Part shown: piece by piece, positions 1-11,262 of the stretch
Layout: every line of letters begins with the position of its first letter
Numbering within the stretch: the stretch's first letter is position 1
Source of the DNA: Terramyces sp. JEL0728
Taxonomy: Eukaryota > Chytridiomycota > Chytridiomycetes > Rhizophydiales > Terramycetaceae
DNA: 64,000 bases
Direction: 5' to 3'
NCBI GenBank assembly: GCA_027603945.1
Contig: JADIIU010000033.1
Coordinates: forward strand, 62,001 to 126,000
Notes under the pieces: model-generated
The model's database searches: none
What the model saw: the letters and a program-made list of their open reading frames with translations, nothing else
What the model was told of the DNA's origin: nothing
Made by a program: the position numbers and the translations under genes

Positions 1-565
1 CCATATTAAGCTTGCACGCTTCTTTAATGGCTAAAAAATAAGCACTGCCAAATAAAATGTAAAATAAATAAAAGGAGATTCAAAGACTGCAAATCACTTA
101 CCGCATTGACTTCATTGAGGTTGTATGTAGTCTGGTTGGTGTTGGTATTGTAGTAATAAGTTTGTCCAGAAGCTGTTCTCTTCTTTCTCCAGAATTCAGG
201 AAGCTAATTTAGGCCAATATTTACTTCTTTGACAGTATCCTTGTCTTCGTCTGCTTCCTTGTCATCATCCGCAATTAATTCTTCCAGTTGTTTGCTGACC
301 TCTTCCATTTCCGGCTAAATATTAACAAATTATCACCATTTCAACGCCTTTAATCCATGTGGAAGGGAACCAGCCTACAGTTATATATCTGCTTACCAGA
401 CGTATTATCTACTGTCCCATTCCACCATCCTGAATTATCTTTGGAATGGACATAAATCAAGTCTCCTTGTTTCAGGGCCAACATCCCATCTTCGGTTGGG
501 ACATAGTCGTACAGCACCTCCACTATTTCAATGTATTCGATATCTGTTCGATGTTTTGCAGGCAT
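1..565 (-). CDS. SH3-WW domain protein, N-terminal part, runs off the left edge
   Basis: The reverse strand encodes an SH3 domain (from VEVLYDYVP through GWWNGTV to GWFPSTWIKGVE), an acidic linker (EEVSKQLEELIADDD), and a WW domain (LPEFWRKKRTASGQTYYYN). Three short introns at 375-396, 315-336 and 204-224 join these in frame; the 204-224 intron contains an in-frame TAG. The start is the ATG at 565 (MPAKHRTD), but an upstream exon is possible. SH3 followed by WW near the N terminus is typical of fungal Cdc25-type Ras guanine-nucleotide exchange factors, but no catalytic domain lies inside the window, so that identity is inference. A donor at 101 is followed by no acceptor at the usual 18-23 nt; the next plausible exon is 1-30, implying an intron of about 71 nt. 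Confidence 0.75.
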
Positions 566-884
566 CGCTCGTAAAAAGCAAGAATGTTGTACGGGTCTTC
601 TGAAAAGGGAAGGCGCCACGTACGACTGATGATTGATGTTCGAATACAGACGAGATGATTGAACTTTGTTTCATGTACTTGATCAATTCAGCGGGGAGGC
701 TGTTTTTACTCGATGACTTTCCTTGCATTTCCATCTCAAATTTTTGCTGAATGCCATTGTCAAACACCAGGAGTTTCAACCCCCATCCATTCGGCAAAAC
801 AAATAGACGAAAATCGGGATTCCAAGAGCACGAAAAATGGAAAAGAAATTACAAGTGAGAGCAAAAATTGTTTAATATCCAACA
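566..884 (-). other. unresolved coding-like stretch between the SH3 gene and PP2C
   Basis: On the minus strand two overlapping frames stay open here. One reads PNGWGLKLLVFDNG and then PAELIKYMKQSS. The other reads FSEDPYNILAFYERCLQ and stops inside the SH3 exon. A 25-nt GT-AG segment could join the first frame to the SH3 start. This may be 5' exons of the SH3 gene or a separate small gene. I see no ATG in a convincing position, so no CDS is called. Confidence 0.35.
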
Positions 885-1947
885 TTAATTGACACCTTCG
901 ACAGGAATATTAGTTACCGGAGCAGTTTCGCGATAACGGTTTACTACCTTTGCTGCCCATTCTTCTTCAGTTTGTCCAGCCAATATAGCGCAAATAATAA
1001 CCGTCATATTATCGCATCCTATACCAGCCATTGGATCTGTTGCCAAGCAATTATCTGACATGGCTTCGCAGATTTCTCCCAGACCCATTCCAAGCGAGAG
1101 TTTTTGCCCAACAAAATCAATCACTTGCTGAGAAGTCATACAATCCCAAATACCTAAATAAAGCTGAACGTACCATCACATGCAATAACAAAGAATTCGT
1201 CGCCTTCGTGGTGCACTCTTTCCAATATATCTGGGTTGCAGGTTACTGCTTGCTCCTCTGGAGATTTATCTGGATTTGCTTTAAACTCAAAATCTCCGAT
1301 CGCTCTGGAAAGAGCAAGATTGCCTTGATCAAAAACCAAATACCGTTAACTCTCCCGAATTCGACAAATCCACCAGCTGCAACTATACGACTGTATTCGC
1401 CTTCATTAAACAAAAGTACCTTGATTGGACGGTTTGTGATCAAATGAAAGCGGAACTGCAATTCCTGAATTTGATAGTACAGCTCTGGAATCTCCAGCAT
1501 TTGCGCAATAAATGGTATGGTCATCTGTTATAAGTGTAGCGACAGCTGTACAACCGGAAGGCTCACGCTCATGAGTTGGGTCTGCGGGTAAATAATAACG
1601 TACCAGCTCTTAGTTCTACATCAGTATCTAGAAATCCTTGTTTCAACGCTTCTTGATATTTTCCTTCCTTGAACTGTAGTGTTTTTACAATATTTAAATG
1701 CAAATTCTTTCCGCTGAACTTGGCGGCATGTGAACCACCATGACCATCGAAAACAGCAAAGAAAGATATATGTTTGTTGTCTTGTTCAAGATCTGTGAGG
1801 GTGGTATGGGCGTCTTCCATGGCTATTTGTTAAAATAAGAGTACTGATTCTCCAGCCCTGCATTTCGCTGGCGGCCCAGCTAATCCTTTTATCCTTCCCG
1901 CTTGTCGTGTGCTTTTCTACAACTGGTTCTGATAATGTTTGACCCAT
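885..1947 (-). CDS. PP2C-type serine/threonine phosphatase (PTC2/3-like)
   Basis: Spliced product of about 319 residues. The N terminus [13 protein letters not shown] and then [14 protein letters not shown] match the classic PP2C start. Metal-binding motifs follow in order: [56 protein letters not shown] and [10 protein letters not shown]. This is an Mg/Mn-dependent phosphatase; fungal PTC2/3 enzymes switch off stress MAPK and DNA-damage signalling. Five introns (1823-1844, 1582-1603, 1401-1419, 1324-1343, 1154-1173) of 19-22 nt break the ORF; removing them leaves a length divisible by three. Its start faces the MOK kinase across about 490 bp. Confidence 0.95.
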
Positions 1948-2437
1948 ATTTGCCGATAGTTTGATTGCAGACTTTTTCTTTAAAGAAAATTGGTGGCTAG
2001 GGCTTGTGAGCTCTCCATTTGATGAATACTGGTTCGTACGGTAACAGGAAACAATCGAGCTATATTATTGGCAATTACGCGGCTGATCTTTATTATACAG
2101 CGAATTGCCAGGCGGTTGGAAACTCAAGCATTACTCTTGGTGAGTCAGACAGCCAACTTATATGGAAGCAATATCTGCAGCAGACTTGCAATTCCGCATT
2201 CCATAGCTCGTAGCTTTCCGAGGCCCAGATATCATAAAACACGTATGCCGTTGGGTGATAAGCAATTCTGATTGAAATAAAATGTAATACTCGCTAGCTT
2301 TAACACTCTACTTCCGTCACCTCAATGTGATTGGATATTATCTTGGAAGGGATTGTTAAGAAAATGACGTCGGGTGCAGACAACACCTTGCTCAATTATT
2401 GCAAACATACATCAGTCACTTGCACAAACCTGTTGAA
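1948..2437. other. intergenic region between divergent PP2C and MOK, with one possible small gene
   Basis: The region must carry both promoters. On the plus strand a frame is open from about 2050 to a TGA at 2269-2271 (LLAITRLIFIIQRIARR then RSFPRPRYHKTRMPLGDKQF), followed seven bases later by AATAAA. It has no in-frame ATG unless a 16-nt segment (2032-2047, GT to AG) is removed after the ATG at 2022. That would be shorter than any other intron here, so the gene is only possible. I do not recognise the protein. Confidence 0.3.
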
Positions 2438-4175
2438 ATGGCAGAGCAATCAAAGTTTGAAGGCATTTTTACTAGTCTAACTTAGATTTTCGCATGACCC
2501 AGAAGCTGGGTGAAGGAACATTTTCAGAGGTTTTAAAAGTAAAACACAAGGCAAATGGGAAAATATATGCAATGAAGAGATTTAGAAAGAGATTCAATAG
2601 TACATTTGAAGAGATTCAGAATTTGCGAGAGATACAGGCTCTAAGGAGATTAAATCCCCACACTCACGTTATTCAGCTGATAGAAGTGATTTTGTAAGTG
2701 AAAGATAACGATAGCGATCAAAAACATGGAGTATTGGCACTAAATTTTGAATTAATGGATTGCAATTTGTACGAATTGATATCCAGAAAGAACACCGTAA
2801 TGACAGAAAACAGAGCAAAGAATTACTTTTACCAGATTTGTAAAGGAATAGACTACATGCACAGGTTGCTTTTATCTGATGTTAGTAAAGGAATCTTCCA
2901 TAGAGATATTAAACCTGAAAATATACTAATTAAAGACAACACAATCAAACTAGCTGACTTTGGATCGTGTAGAGGGATCCACTCAAAACAGCCATATACC
3001 GAATACATTGCTACGAGATGGTACCGATCTCCTGAATGTCTACTTTGTGATGGGATCTATACCTTTAAGATGGATTTATGGGGAGCAGGATGCGTGCTAT
3101 ATGAAATTATCACAAAAGCACCTCTTTTCCCGGGCTCTAACGAGCTGGACCAACTTCATAGGATACACGGAGTATTAGGCACACCTTCTCAGAAACTGTT
3201 GAAGAAAATGCTGGGGTAAATTCGCGCTAATGTAAGCTCCAAAGGAATCGCCCCAGAATACAATTTTGCGCCAAAGGAAGGCACGGGTCTCCCAGCATTG
3301 CTCCCCAATGTAACCAAGGAATGTATTGATCTTTTGACATCGCTTTTGTTATATGACCCGGATATCAGAATCACATCGCGGGAAGCACTCAAGCACCAGT
3401 TTTTCAAAGAGTATAACGAACCCGCAGAAGTCAAAGCGACAAGGCCCGCATCACTAAAAAAAGTAACCATTGCTTATCTAGACTTACTCTGAGCCAAAGG
3501 AAATCCCCCATACTAATTCTAATTATATCAAGAAAGAAAAGATGCTAAATTCAGAGCAAACAGTGGTTGCAGAAACTACTGCAGATAAACCGCCAAAACA
3601 GATTGAAAAAAAAGAAGCTGCACAGGAACATGACGACAAAGAAGTAAAAAAACTTGCCAAACACCATTCCCATGTGCAACTTGCCCCGCAGCATGTCCAG
3701 CTACACCATGCAAGCACAAATCATGACAAACCGGAAATAGACAATTCGGACTCTCATTCAATAGTATCCAGTACATCGACAAGCACAGCGAATAACTCTG
3801 CTTATTATGCAAAAATCAAACAGCAAGATGAAAGATTTCCTGTTGGGATGGGTAATACTAGAGTCCGAAGAATAAAAAAGAAGGAATACACTAAAAGCAA
3901 CTCTTTTGGCAAGCAGATTCAGTTGCAAAAAGTAAACAGGAGTTAACATAGTTGCCGTCTATCAAACAAGAGAAGACCACCGCCCTTCCTTTATTGATTG
4001 ATACGACGAAGGGTCAACCCAGACGCAAAGAGAGCAAAGTCAAGGTAGTGCTCTTTAATACCAGGAGTACATGCCGCTGCCTTTATTACCGAATGATAGC
4101 AAGAATGATAACCATGTCAATCTTGGACTAACTATCGGCCATCCAACCACTTTACCTTCGATTCACCCGAAATAG
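2438..4175 (+). CDS. MOK: MOK/RAGE-type serine/threonine kinase (RCK family, ciliary)
   Basis: Spliced product of about 537 residues. The kinase domain begins KLGEGTFSEVLKVKH and continues with LREIQALRRLNPH, IFHRDIKPENILI and DFGSCRGIHSKQPY. The MAPK-like activation loop is TEYIATRWYRSPECLL, followed by FPGSNELDQLHRIHGVLGTP. This pattern is specific to MOK rather than MAK/ICK. MOK-family kinases act at cilia and flagella. The C-terminal ~230 residues are His/Gln/Lys-rich and disordered. Six introns: 2463-2485, 2694-2714, 3216-3236, 3463-3481, 3932-3951, 4045-4064. The first begins GC, not GT, and its removal gives KFEDFRMTQKLGEG, as expected just before the glycine loop. ATG at 2438; stop at 4173. 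Confidence 0.92.
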
Positions 4176-4394
4176 TGAATTGAAGTTGAATATATGTATT
4201 TAAATGGAATTCTTTTGAATTTGGCTTATAATATCCTATTCTTTTCCCAAACTTGCCGTCTTTGAAATATCCAGTATTATAGCATTCAAAAATTCGTTTG
4301 ATTGGTCGTAATTCCGCATTGGAATGGACTGAAGGCCCGCAAATGCTGCTTGGTGGCGCAATGCTGTTGGACTTTCCTCATAAATTTTGGAGGT

Positions 4395-5980
4395 ATGGAG
4401 CAGAAAATCCAAGATACAGTAGCTACACTCCGCAAAAACTATGATGCCGGATTCACCCGAGACAAGAATTTCCGAATCAAGCAGCTATATGCATTATATG
4501 ACCTCATCACAAAGGAAGAAGCTGCATTACTGGAAGCCTTGAAGCTTGATCTGAATAAATCTTCTACTCAGTCAATGCTGATGGAATTAAGCATCGTTTC
4601 AAATGGAATTGTTGATATGGTTGAAAGATTAGACGAATACATGGCCCATGAACGACCACCAACAGATCCATTTGTGTTTGCCGCAGACACAGCTCAAGTA
4701 CGTCGACAACCACACGGTGTTGTTTTGATTATCGGAGCATGGAACTATCCAGTCCAATTAGCGTTATTGCCATTAGTTGGCGCAATTGGTGGTGGTAATG
4801 CAGCTGTGGTAAAAGTATCTGAAGTCAGTATCCATACTTCAGCGTTGATTGCCAAATTAATCCCAAAATACTTGGATTCAAAAGCTGTACAAGTTGTTGA
4901 AGGTGCAGTTCCTGAATCTACAGCTCTTTTGAAGCAACGATTTGATTTCATTTGTTATACTGGAAATACTCATGTTGGAAAGATTGTCATGCAGGCTGCT
5001 TCTAAACATCTTACTCCGGTTTTGCTTGAATTAGGAGGGAAATGTCCAGTCATTATCGATGACACTGTTGACCCTAAAATTGCTGCCACCCGTGTTGCTT
5101 GGGGTAAAACTATCAATGCTGGGCAAACCTGTATCGCTCCAGATTATGGTAACTAGTATTAATATCAGTTATGGTGCACAAGAAAGTTGCCAAGGATTTT
5201 GTCAAGCACTACAAGGAAGCAGTCACCACCCTCTTAGGAGATCCAAAGGAATCAGAGCACTTTTGCCATATTATATCTGAAAACCATTTCAACAGATTAA
5301 ACACACTTGTTCAAGACCAATTGAAAGTAAAAGGGACGGTTGAAGAGCTTGGCGGAGAATGGGACAAAGAGTCCTTGTATGTGCCTCCTACTATTTTGAC
5401 TGGAGTTGGCAAAGATCCAAAAAGCAATCCAATCATGTCTCAAGAGCTATTTGGACCAATTATCCCAATCATTGAAATTGATTCTGTAGATGAAGGTATA
5501 TACTTTTTGAGATTAGCAATTGAATTAGTAAACAAATTCGGCCCTACTCCACTTTCTGTTCATCCATTCTCAAAGAACAGAAAAACTATTGAAAGGGTTA
5601 TCGAAAGGGTAAATGCTGGACACGTTATGGCTAACGATTGCTTAATGAATGCTGCGATCGAAGATCTTCCATTTGGAGGTGTAGGCCAAAGTGGGATGGG
5701 GAGCTACCACGGAAAGCATTCTTACAATGCATTCACGCGTCCTCAGGCTGTTTTGATTAGAGATATATCTCATGATTTAGGAAACCTCATTAGATATCCA
5801 CAGATATCTGGTGATCAAAACTCGATTGTGTTCAGATTACTAAAGAAATTATTGTTCCACAAGTTGCGTCCATTGTGGGTGATTAGAATTAACAACTCAA
5901 TCAGAAAGGTAATCCTGTCAAAGATTACCCTATCCTTGGCGGTATTCGCAGTTGGTTACTACATTGGCAAGGGAAAATAA
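4395..5980 (+). CDS. fatty aldehyde dehydrogenase, tail-anchored (ALDH3A2/HFD1-like)
   Basis: About 514 residues. ALDH family motifs include IGAWNYPVQL, VLLELGGKCPVIIDD (catalytic-glutamate region), NAGQTCIAPDYVM (catalytic cysteine) and LPFGGVGQSGMGSYHGKHSY. The C-terminal hydrophobic stretch ITLSLAVFAVGYYIGKGK is a tail anchor, as in ALDH3A2 and yeast Hfd1, which oxidise long-chain aldehydes at ER, lipid-droplet or mitochondrial membranes. Introns at 5149-5168 (splits the cysteine-loop exon) and 5496-5516. The second contains no in-frame stop and would be missed by a simple ORF search, but its removal restores DEAIELVNKFGPTPLSVH. The first internal ATG, 4395, is used because it begins the conserved region. 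AATAAA overlaps the stop codon. Confidence 0.95.
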
Positions 5981-6170
5981 ACCGTTTTGCTAGACTTTTT
6001 TTTCTTGAAAAAAATTTCTCAATTGTTGCAATCTCTCTCTTGCTGTTGGCAACAAATGGATTGCTCCAGTTGAATTAGTATTGCAGATGATGGTAATATG
6101 ATTTAATGAGACGGAAGCTGCGTGAGACCAGCTCCATGTCGATAATTTTTCACTGATGCAAACTAATTTA

Positions 6171-6440
6171 TTACAAGTTGTTAAATAATTCTAACGCAGA
6201 GTCCAAATCTGCATTCGCTCTCTTTTTGCGCTCCTTCTTGAGTGTTTCCCGTTTAGTTAGCTCATTTACAATTGCTTTTTTCGACTCTATTTCTTTTCGC
6301 TTGATTTCTTTGTTTACTATTGCGTTATTGAGCTGATATATTTCGTTTGTCTCTTTTTCCAGCTCTGCTGCCAGTTTATTCACTTGATAGACCCGCTTGC
6401 CATTCTTTTTTTCAATCTTATTTTTACTCTTTGTCTTCAT
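6171..6440 (-). CDS. small lysine-rich coiled-coil protein
   Basis: An 89-residue intronless ORF starting KTKSKNKIEKKNGKR and followed by a heptad-like Leu/Glu/Lys helix (LAAELEKETNEIYQLNNA) and a second basic helix. I do not recognise a family. The basic N terminus and helical body would suit a nucleolar or ribosome-assembly factor, but that is a guess. Support for being real: a good ATG, clean coding composition, and a head-to-head arrangement with LSM5, whose ATG is only 25 bp away. Confidence 0.6.
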   Translation of the reverse strand: MKTKSKNKIEKKNGKRVYQVNKLAAELEKETNEIYQLNNAIVNKEIKRKEIESKKAIVNELTKRETLKKERKKRANADLDSALELFNNL

Positions 6441-6465
6441 TTCAAAAAAAGTTTTTTAAAATCTA
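6441..6465. promoter_or_regulatory. 25-bp divergent promoter spacer between LSM5 and its neighbour
   Basis: Only 25 bp separate the two start codons. The spacer is an A-tract followed by a T-tract and AAAATCTA. Similar spacers are found at 9302-9328 and 58603-58624. 5' UTRs and promoter elements must either be minimal or lie in coding sequence. Confidence 0.6.
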
Positions 6466-6737
6466 ATGTCCCAAATACTTCCCCTTGGTAAGTTATTTTA
6501 ACCGCAGAACTTGTAGATAAATGTATCGGATCTCAAATATGGGTATTGATGAAATCAGAAAGGGAATTCGTTGGAACACTGTTAGGATTTGATGATTTTG
6601 TTAATATGGTTTTGACTGATGTGACAGAATATGAGAGAACTGAAGACGGAATGAAAAAGAATCATTTAGATAATATGCTGTTGAACGGTAACAATATTGC
6701 CATGTTGGTACCAGGGAAAACGCCAGATTACGAATAA
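6466..6737 (+). CDS. LSM5: U6 snRNA-associated Sm-like protein LSM5
   Basis: Spliced product of 83 residues, the usual LSM5 size. It starts [20 protein letters not shown] and contains the Sm1 motif [20 protein letters not shown] and the Sm2 motif [13 protein letters not shown], near-identical to fungal and animal LSM5. LSM5 is part of the LSM2-8 ring on U6 snRNA and the LSM1-7 ring in mRNA decay. One 20-nt intron (6488-6507, GTAAGT to CAG) follows codon 7. The stop TAA is embedded in AATAAA. Confidence 0.97.
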
Positions 6738-6861
6738 ATTAGTTGATCTTACATTTCAAGTGTTTCCCATTGATAGGCTTGCATTTCAGCTCAAAGTAAT
6801 GACCAACAATGCAACACAAAGAATTTACACTTGGTGACGCAATACATATTTTAACATTCCA

Positions 6862-8428
6862 ATGCTCAGCAGCCTAATTGCGTTATTTTCAGCAAGTAGA
6901 GCAGATTTGGTTACAGAAGGGCAATACTTTACGAATGACTGCCAAGGACCAGTGGATGTTGCGTATGTATTTGAAACCAATCACACATATTCTTACACAC
7001 ACTGGTCTGCTTCATTAAACGAAACCTGGCCACCATTCTTTAAATTTCATTCGTACGAAGCATCTGTTGGCGATATAGGTGATGTATATGTGTCAATACC
7101 TGGAAAGACGTGCATCGCAACAGCAAATTATGCTGAATCAAAGCCATATCAAAGTGGATACAGTCTAATGTACACTGAGGGTTACGGCCTAGATTCGATT
7201 TCAAAGGCGTCTAATGATTACAAATATTGCTATTTGCTGTCATCGGATTTTGACGATCCTTCCATTCTAAATGGCTACAAGGCAGCGTATTTCAAACAAA
7301 ACGATTTGGTATGCTACGATGATCACTATAAATGCTCGACGAATGGAGTATTTACTTTCTATTCGGAGGCTGGATGCACCGGATCTCTGGAATCAACCAC
7401 ACTACCATCGACATTATCTGCAATCAGTTCACCAAGTTTAGGAGCAATAAGCGCTCAAGTATTTCAAATGCAGAACGCAACCGTATACTTTTCCTGGAGC
7501 TATTATGTCCCAATGGAAGACGTTGTCCCTCACTTCAATACTGTGAGTGATATTTTCGCACTTTTGGTATTTTTAGGCTCATTCATTCCACCATTTTGTG
7601 TGCTGTATCTAACTTGCAGGAAAATCAAAATTTCACATCAGTTTCTGTACGCACACAAAGTAATGATTGCAGAGCAAGTGATGTACATCCTGTACTTTTT
7701 GCTGTTTATCATTTACTGGGCTCTACTAGTCAACGATACGGCAACAGATGCCATTCTTTCTGAAATGTCGTTTATTTGTGCTGGGGTAGCTACTTTGCTA
7801 AGCTGTTTGATGACTTCATTCTTGATTTCCGATATTCTGTTTAGAGAGCAAAAAGTATTGGCGCAAAGGATTAACGGGCTAGGCTTGGCGTTTATTCATT
7901 TATTACTGTATGGCTCTGGATACATTGAATTTATTCTTGAAATGGGTCCAGGAGTTTATCCTGACAGTTTGTTCAACTTTGTAGCTACGTGGAGCAAATT
8001 TGTAACCAAAATTAACCTAGATTATTTATTGGTATTTGTTTATATTTACCTACAACACTGTAGTCCCAATTGTGGTCGCATATAGAATCAAATCGAATTT
8101 CTCGACCACAGCCAGTATAAATGATTTGGATCCGAAATTAAAGTTCTACATTCCTGGGCAGATAATGGCATTTATCATGTACGCGGCAGTTTTCTACATT
8201 AAATATTCCACTGCTCTGTTGGGAAACGACGTTGCATTCAACAACACTATTCCATACCAATGTTTACCACTTGCTGTATTATCTCTCCTGAACTTTAAAA
8301 TCGCCCATGTAATTTCAAGAGCTAGCAAAGGAAAACAGTCTGCCTCTGTTACTTCTGCTTCAGTTACCAATGTCCAAATATTTGGCGGTGACCAGGAAAA
8401 GCGACATGACCAGGAAAAACGATTTTGA
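6862..8428 (+). CDS. seven-transmembrane receptor-like protein with a Cys-rich ectodomain
   Basis: About 515 residues. A hydrophobic start (LSSLIALFSASRA) looks like a signal peptide. It is followed by about 210 extracellular residues with NHT/NDT-type N-glycosylation sites and about ten cysteines, then seven hydrophobic segments (first FALLVFLGSFIPPFCVLYL, fifth WYLFIFTYNTVVPIVVAY, seventh CLPLAVLSLLNFKIAHV). The tail is short, ends in a repeat of DQEKR, and contains SVTSAS. The topology is that of a GPCR, but I see no named-family signature. A 19-nt intron (8002-8020) changes frame just before TM5. It is a different family from the array at 14.6-20.5 kb. Confidence 0.8.
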
Positions 8429-8525
8429 TTAATATATAAGCAGTAAATCTTCATTAGATGCAATCTATTCGTCTGCCATATTGCGTTGTTGGTGCAATGC
8501 TACTCAAATTCCACAAAATAGATGT

Positions 8526-9301
8526 TTATTGGAATTCCAACTTTGTAGCATAATCTTTAAAGCTATTTAATGCGTCAATAAGATTATCATCCTTTTCCCA
8601 CCACGAATGTGCAAAGTCAATCAGCTTCATCTTCAATTGATCATCATCGTGGCATATCAACAGCGAGCATCCAAAACAAGCCAAATCCATATTATTAACA
8701 ATAGATATAATTTCTTCAAGTCTATTCAATAATAGCTCTTTGATTTTTCTTGATTTTATAAATATCTTGAATGCGACTGGTAGTGTGGTTGGTGTGAGTT
8801 GTTTTCCGTATTCCTTAATAAAGTGGTAATGCTTATTGTTACTAGTTACAACCATCCCGCTATGTTTTAGCGCCAATCCTACCTTAATCGCATCCCAGTC
8901 TCCAACAGCGTGGTTTCTTTGGCTTGCCTAATCATCCGCTCTTTCTTTGCTTCATCGGCGTCTTTACCATAGCAAACCCTGCCTAATTTCAAGTCCAGTA
9001 TATTCGTCATTCCTGCGCTGATGCTTTCTATTTCTATTTCGTTCCCATCGATATTGTACAGCTGGGGAAATAGATTGAAATCAGTGATTTGTTTGTAGAA
9101 ACTGATTTCTATTTCCGTTGATTGCTTTTTTATTGTTTTATCTATTTCAATTGAGGGATGGCCAGCGACCCTCACTCTAGAAACATCTTTGATTTCCTTG
9201 ATATATAAAGACAATTCGCCTTCAACAATTTGATTAAAACCAGCTTCTGGGACCATTCGGAGAGATTTTAGAACAAGTGCTCCGAATGTTTTTTCACTCA
9301 T
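8526..9301 (-). CDS. inositol polyphosphate multikinase (IPMK/Arg82-like)
   Basis: About 250 residues, short for the family. The inositol-phosphate-binding motif appears as TNILDLKLGRVCYGKDA (family P-x-x-x-D-x-K-x-G). The family motif around TTLLETGMRLSGMVV is completed across a 23-nt intron at 8860-8882. The catalytic metal-binding IDF motif is KLIDFAHSWW near the C terminus. The enzyme would phosphorylate IP3/IP4 to higher inositol phosphates in nucleus or cytosol. It is transcribed head-to-head with the golgin gene, 27 bp between start codons. Confidence 0.88.
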
Positions 9302-9328
9302 TCCTTTTGTCTTTGGTCGAATCTAAAA
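9302..9328. promoter_or_regulatory. 27-bp divergent promoter spacer, IPMK and golgin
   Basis: Start codons of two divergent genes lie 27 bp apart. The spacer ends ATCTAAAA directly before the golgin ATG, like the TCTA element before LSM5. Confidence 0.55.
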
Positions 9329-11255
9329 ATGGACGAAAAGGAAAAGCAGCAGAGACTAGAATTCGCAAAGAGTAAATTCAAAAGCTACCAAAAGAAAAAG
9401 AAGGAATCGGAAGCAATTGAACTTGCAGATCAAGTGAAGCCAGTTGAGATTGAACAGCCGGTTACACAGGATAAGACACCTAGTACTCCAATATTATACC
9501 CAAATTCTCCTATCAAGTCGCCTATTGGCACTGCGCACACAACGTCTCCTAAAATACTAGTTCAACAATATACTCCCCAACAATATTATCCAGAAACAAG
9601 ACAGCAGCAGTTGGACCCGCAACTGCCATACTATCCAGATACGCCATTGCAACAGTATAAGGAAAGTAGCATACAAGAGTATTATCAAGAAACAGACCCA
9701 CAGCGATATTATCCCGCACAAAATCAAAGTAATAACGAGCGCGATGTGTTGTTGAATGAAATCAATCAACTTAGAAATGAAAACTCCCATGTTTCGGACC
9801 AGTTAAGCCAGCTATCTGGCGAAAACGAGCATCACAAGAAAGAAAATGAAGAGCTACAGCAAAATATTATAAAGCACAAGCAAATTCAAGCTTCATTGGA
9901 ATTAAAAATCGACCAGCAACTGAAGGAGTTGAAGCAAGTACTACTCAAGAATCAGCAATTACAGTCCAAAGAAGTAAATCATTCTGCAAAATCAGATGTA
10001 TACGAAGGAAAGTATCATGAATTAGAAATTGTAAATCAGCAGTTACAAGCAAAATGCTCTGCATTGGAAGAGGATAATCAACAGTTGAAATCAAGCAACG
10101 AGCAACTAGAAACTGATTTTTTACGAATCTCTGGTGAACTGCAGGATAGAGACACAGCACTAGAGACACTGGCTGAAACTTTGACTTCTAAGGAAGAGCG
10201 GCTAGCTGAGAACGAGTCCGTGATTGCCAAACTGGCAGCTCAAGTATCAGAAACTTCCGAAAAGAATTCTGCTGAATTACAGTCACGCAATTCTACTTTG
10301 ACAACGCAGCAGGAAACTATTCAGCTGCTAAAGCAAAAAGTTCAGGATGTTACAAAACAGCAACAATCCACTCAAGACTCATTTAACCTTTCAAAACAGG
10401 ACGAAATCAAACTAAAGAATGAAAACCAAGATTTATTTAAGCAATTGTCGGAATTGCGACAAAAGATTATTTCAACACAGAACGAAAAGCAAGAACTCAT
10501 GGATGAAGTTAGTAAATTAAAGTATTATATATCTAGAACCGAGAAAGAGAAGGATGGAAGGAGAAACTCTTTTAGTGCTACTCGAGGCACCAGTTCTGTT
10601 CCTCAACCCCAAATGTACCAAATGGGCAATCAGACTTCCCCAAGTTTAATCTCGCCTGCTGCTGTCGCTCCGAGCAACAGTGTTTCTGAAAATCAACCAG
10701 ACACTATAACTGTCCCTACTTCTACCACCACAAATGAACCAACAGAAGAAAGTCCGAAAGAAGAATCCATCGAACTGCTTGTATTTTAACTCTTACTTAG
10801 AAATCTAAATTACTGGACCTTGATATCAATTATGCAGCCGTGGTAAAGGAAAAACAAGCAATAGTAGCCAATTTGACTCAACAAATGATGTCTTTGAAAT
10901 TAGAAAATGATCACCTGAAAGTACAAATTGCAAACACAAAATCTTCGCAAGGGGCAATAGATAGCTTACAAAAAACAATAGACCAGAATCAAACTACTAT
11001 ACGGCATTTGCAAAAAGAGCTCGATAATGAAAGACGGCTTACCGTGCTGCTGCAAGGTATCTCTTACTAATGTAAGCTGAATTAGAAGCATTGCCAGATA
11101 TGATTCAAAAGTACCATCAAGAACGGCAACACCTTCTGCAAAAAGTCAACAAGATTAATTTACAAGAAAGCAAAAAAGATATTGTCGTGGTAAAGAAAGA
11201 GAGTATCAGAATACATTGTGGAGAATGCGCAGGAAATGCCGTAATCCAACTTTAA
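9329..11255 (+). CDS. golgin, GM130/GOLGA2-like coiled-coil Golgi tether
   Basis: About 628 residues. The N terminus (RLEFAKSKFKSYQKKKKE) resembles the basic p115/importin-binding N terminus of GM130. A Gln/Pro/Tyr-rich low-complexity part with YYP repeats follows, then roughly 300 residues of long coiled coil, a Ser/Thr-rich linker, and a final coiled coil ending LPDMIQKYHQERQHLL as in GOLGA2 C termini. It would tether vesicles at the cis-Golgi. Two 20-nt introns (10781-10800, 11057-11076). The stop lies 7 bp from the stop of the convergent ERO1 gene. Confidence 0.75.
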
Positions 11256-11262
11256 AATACAT

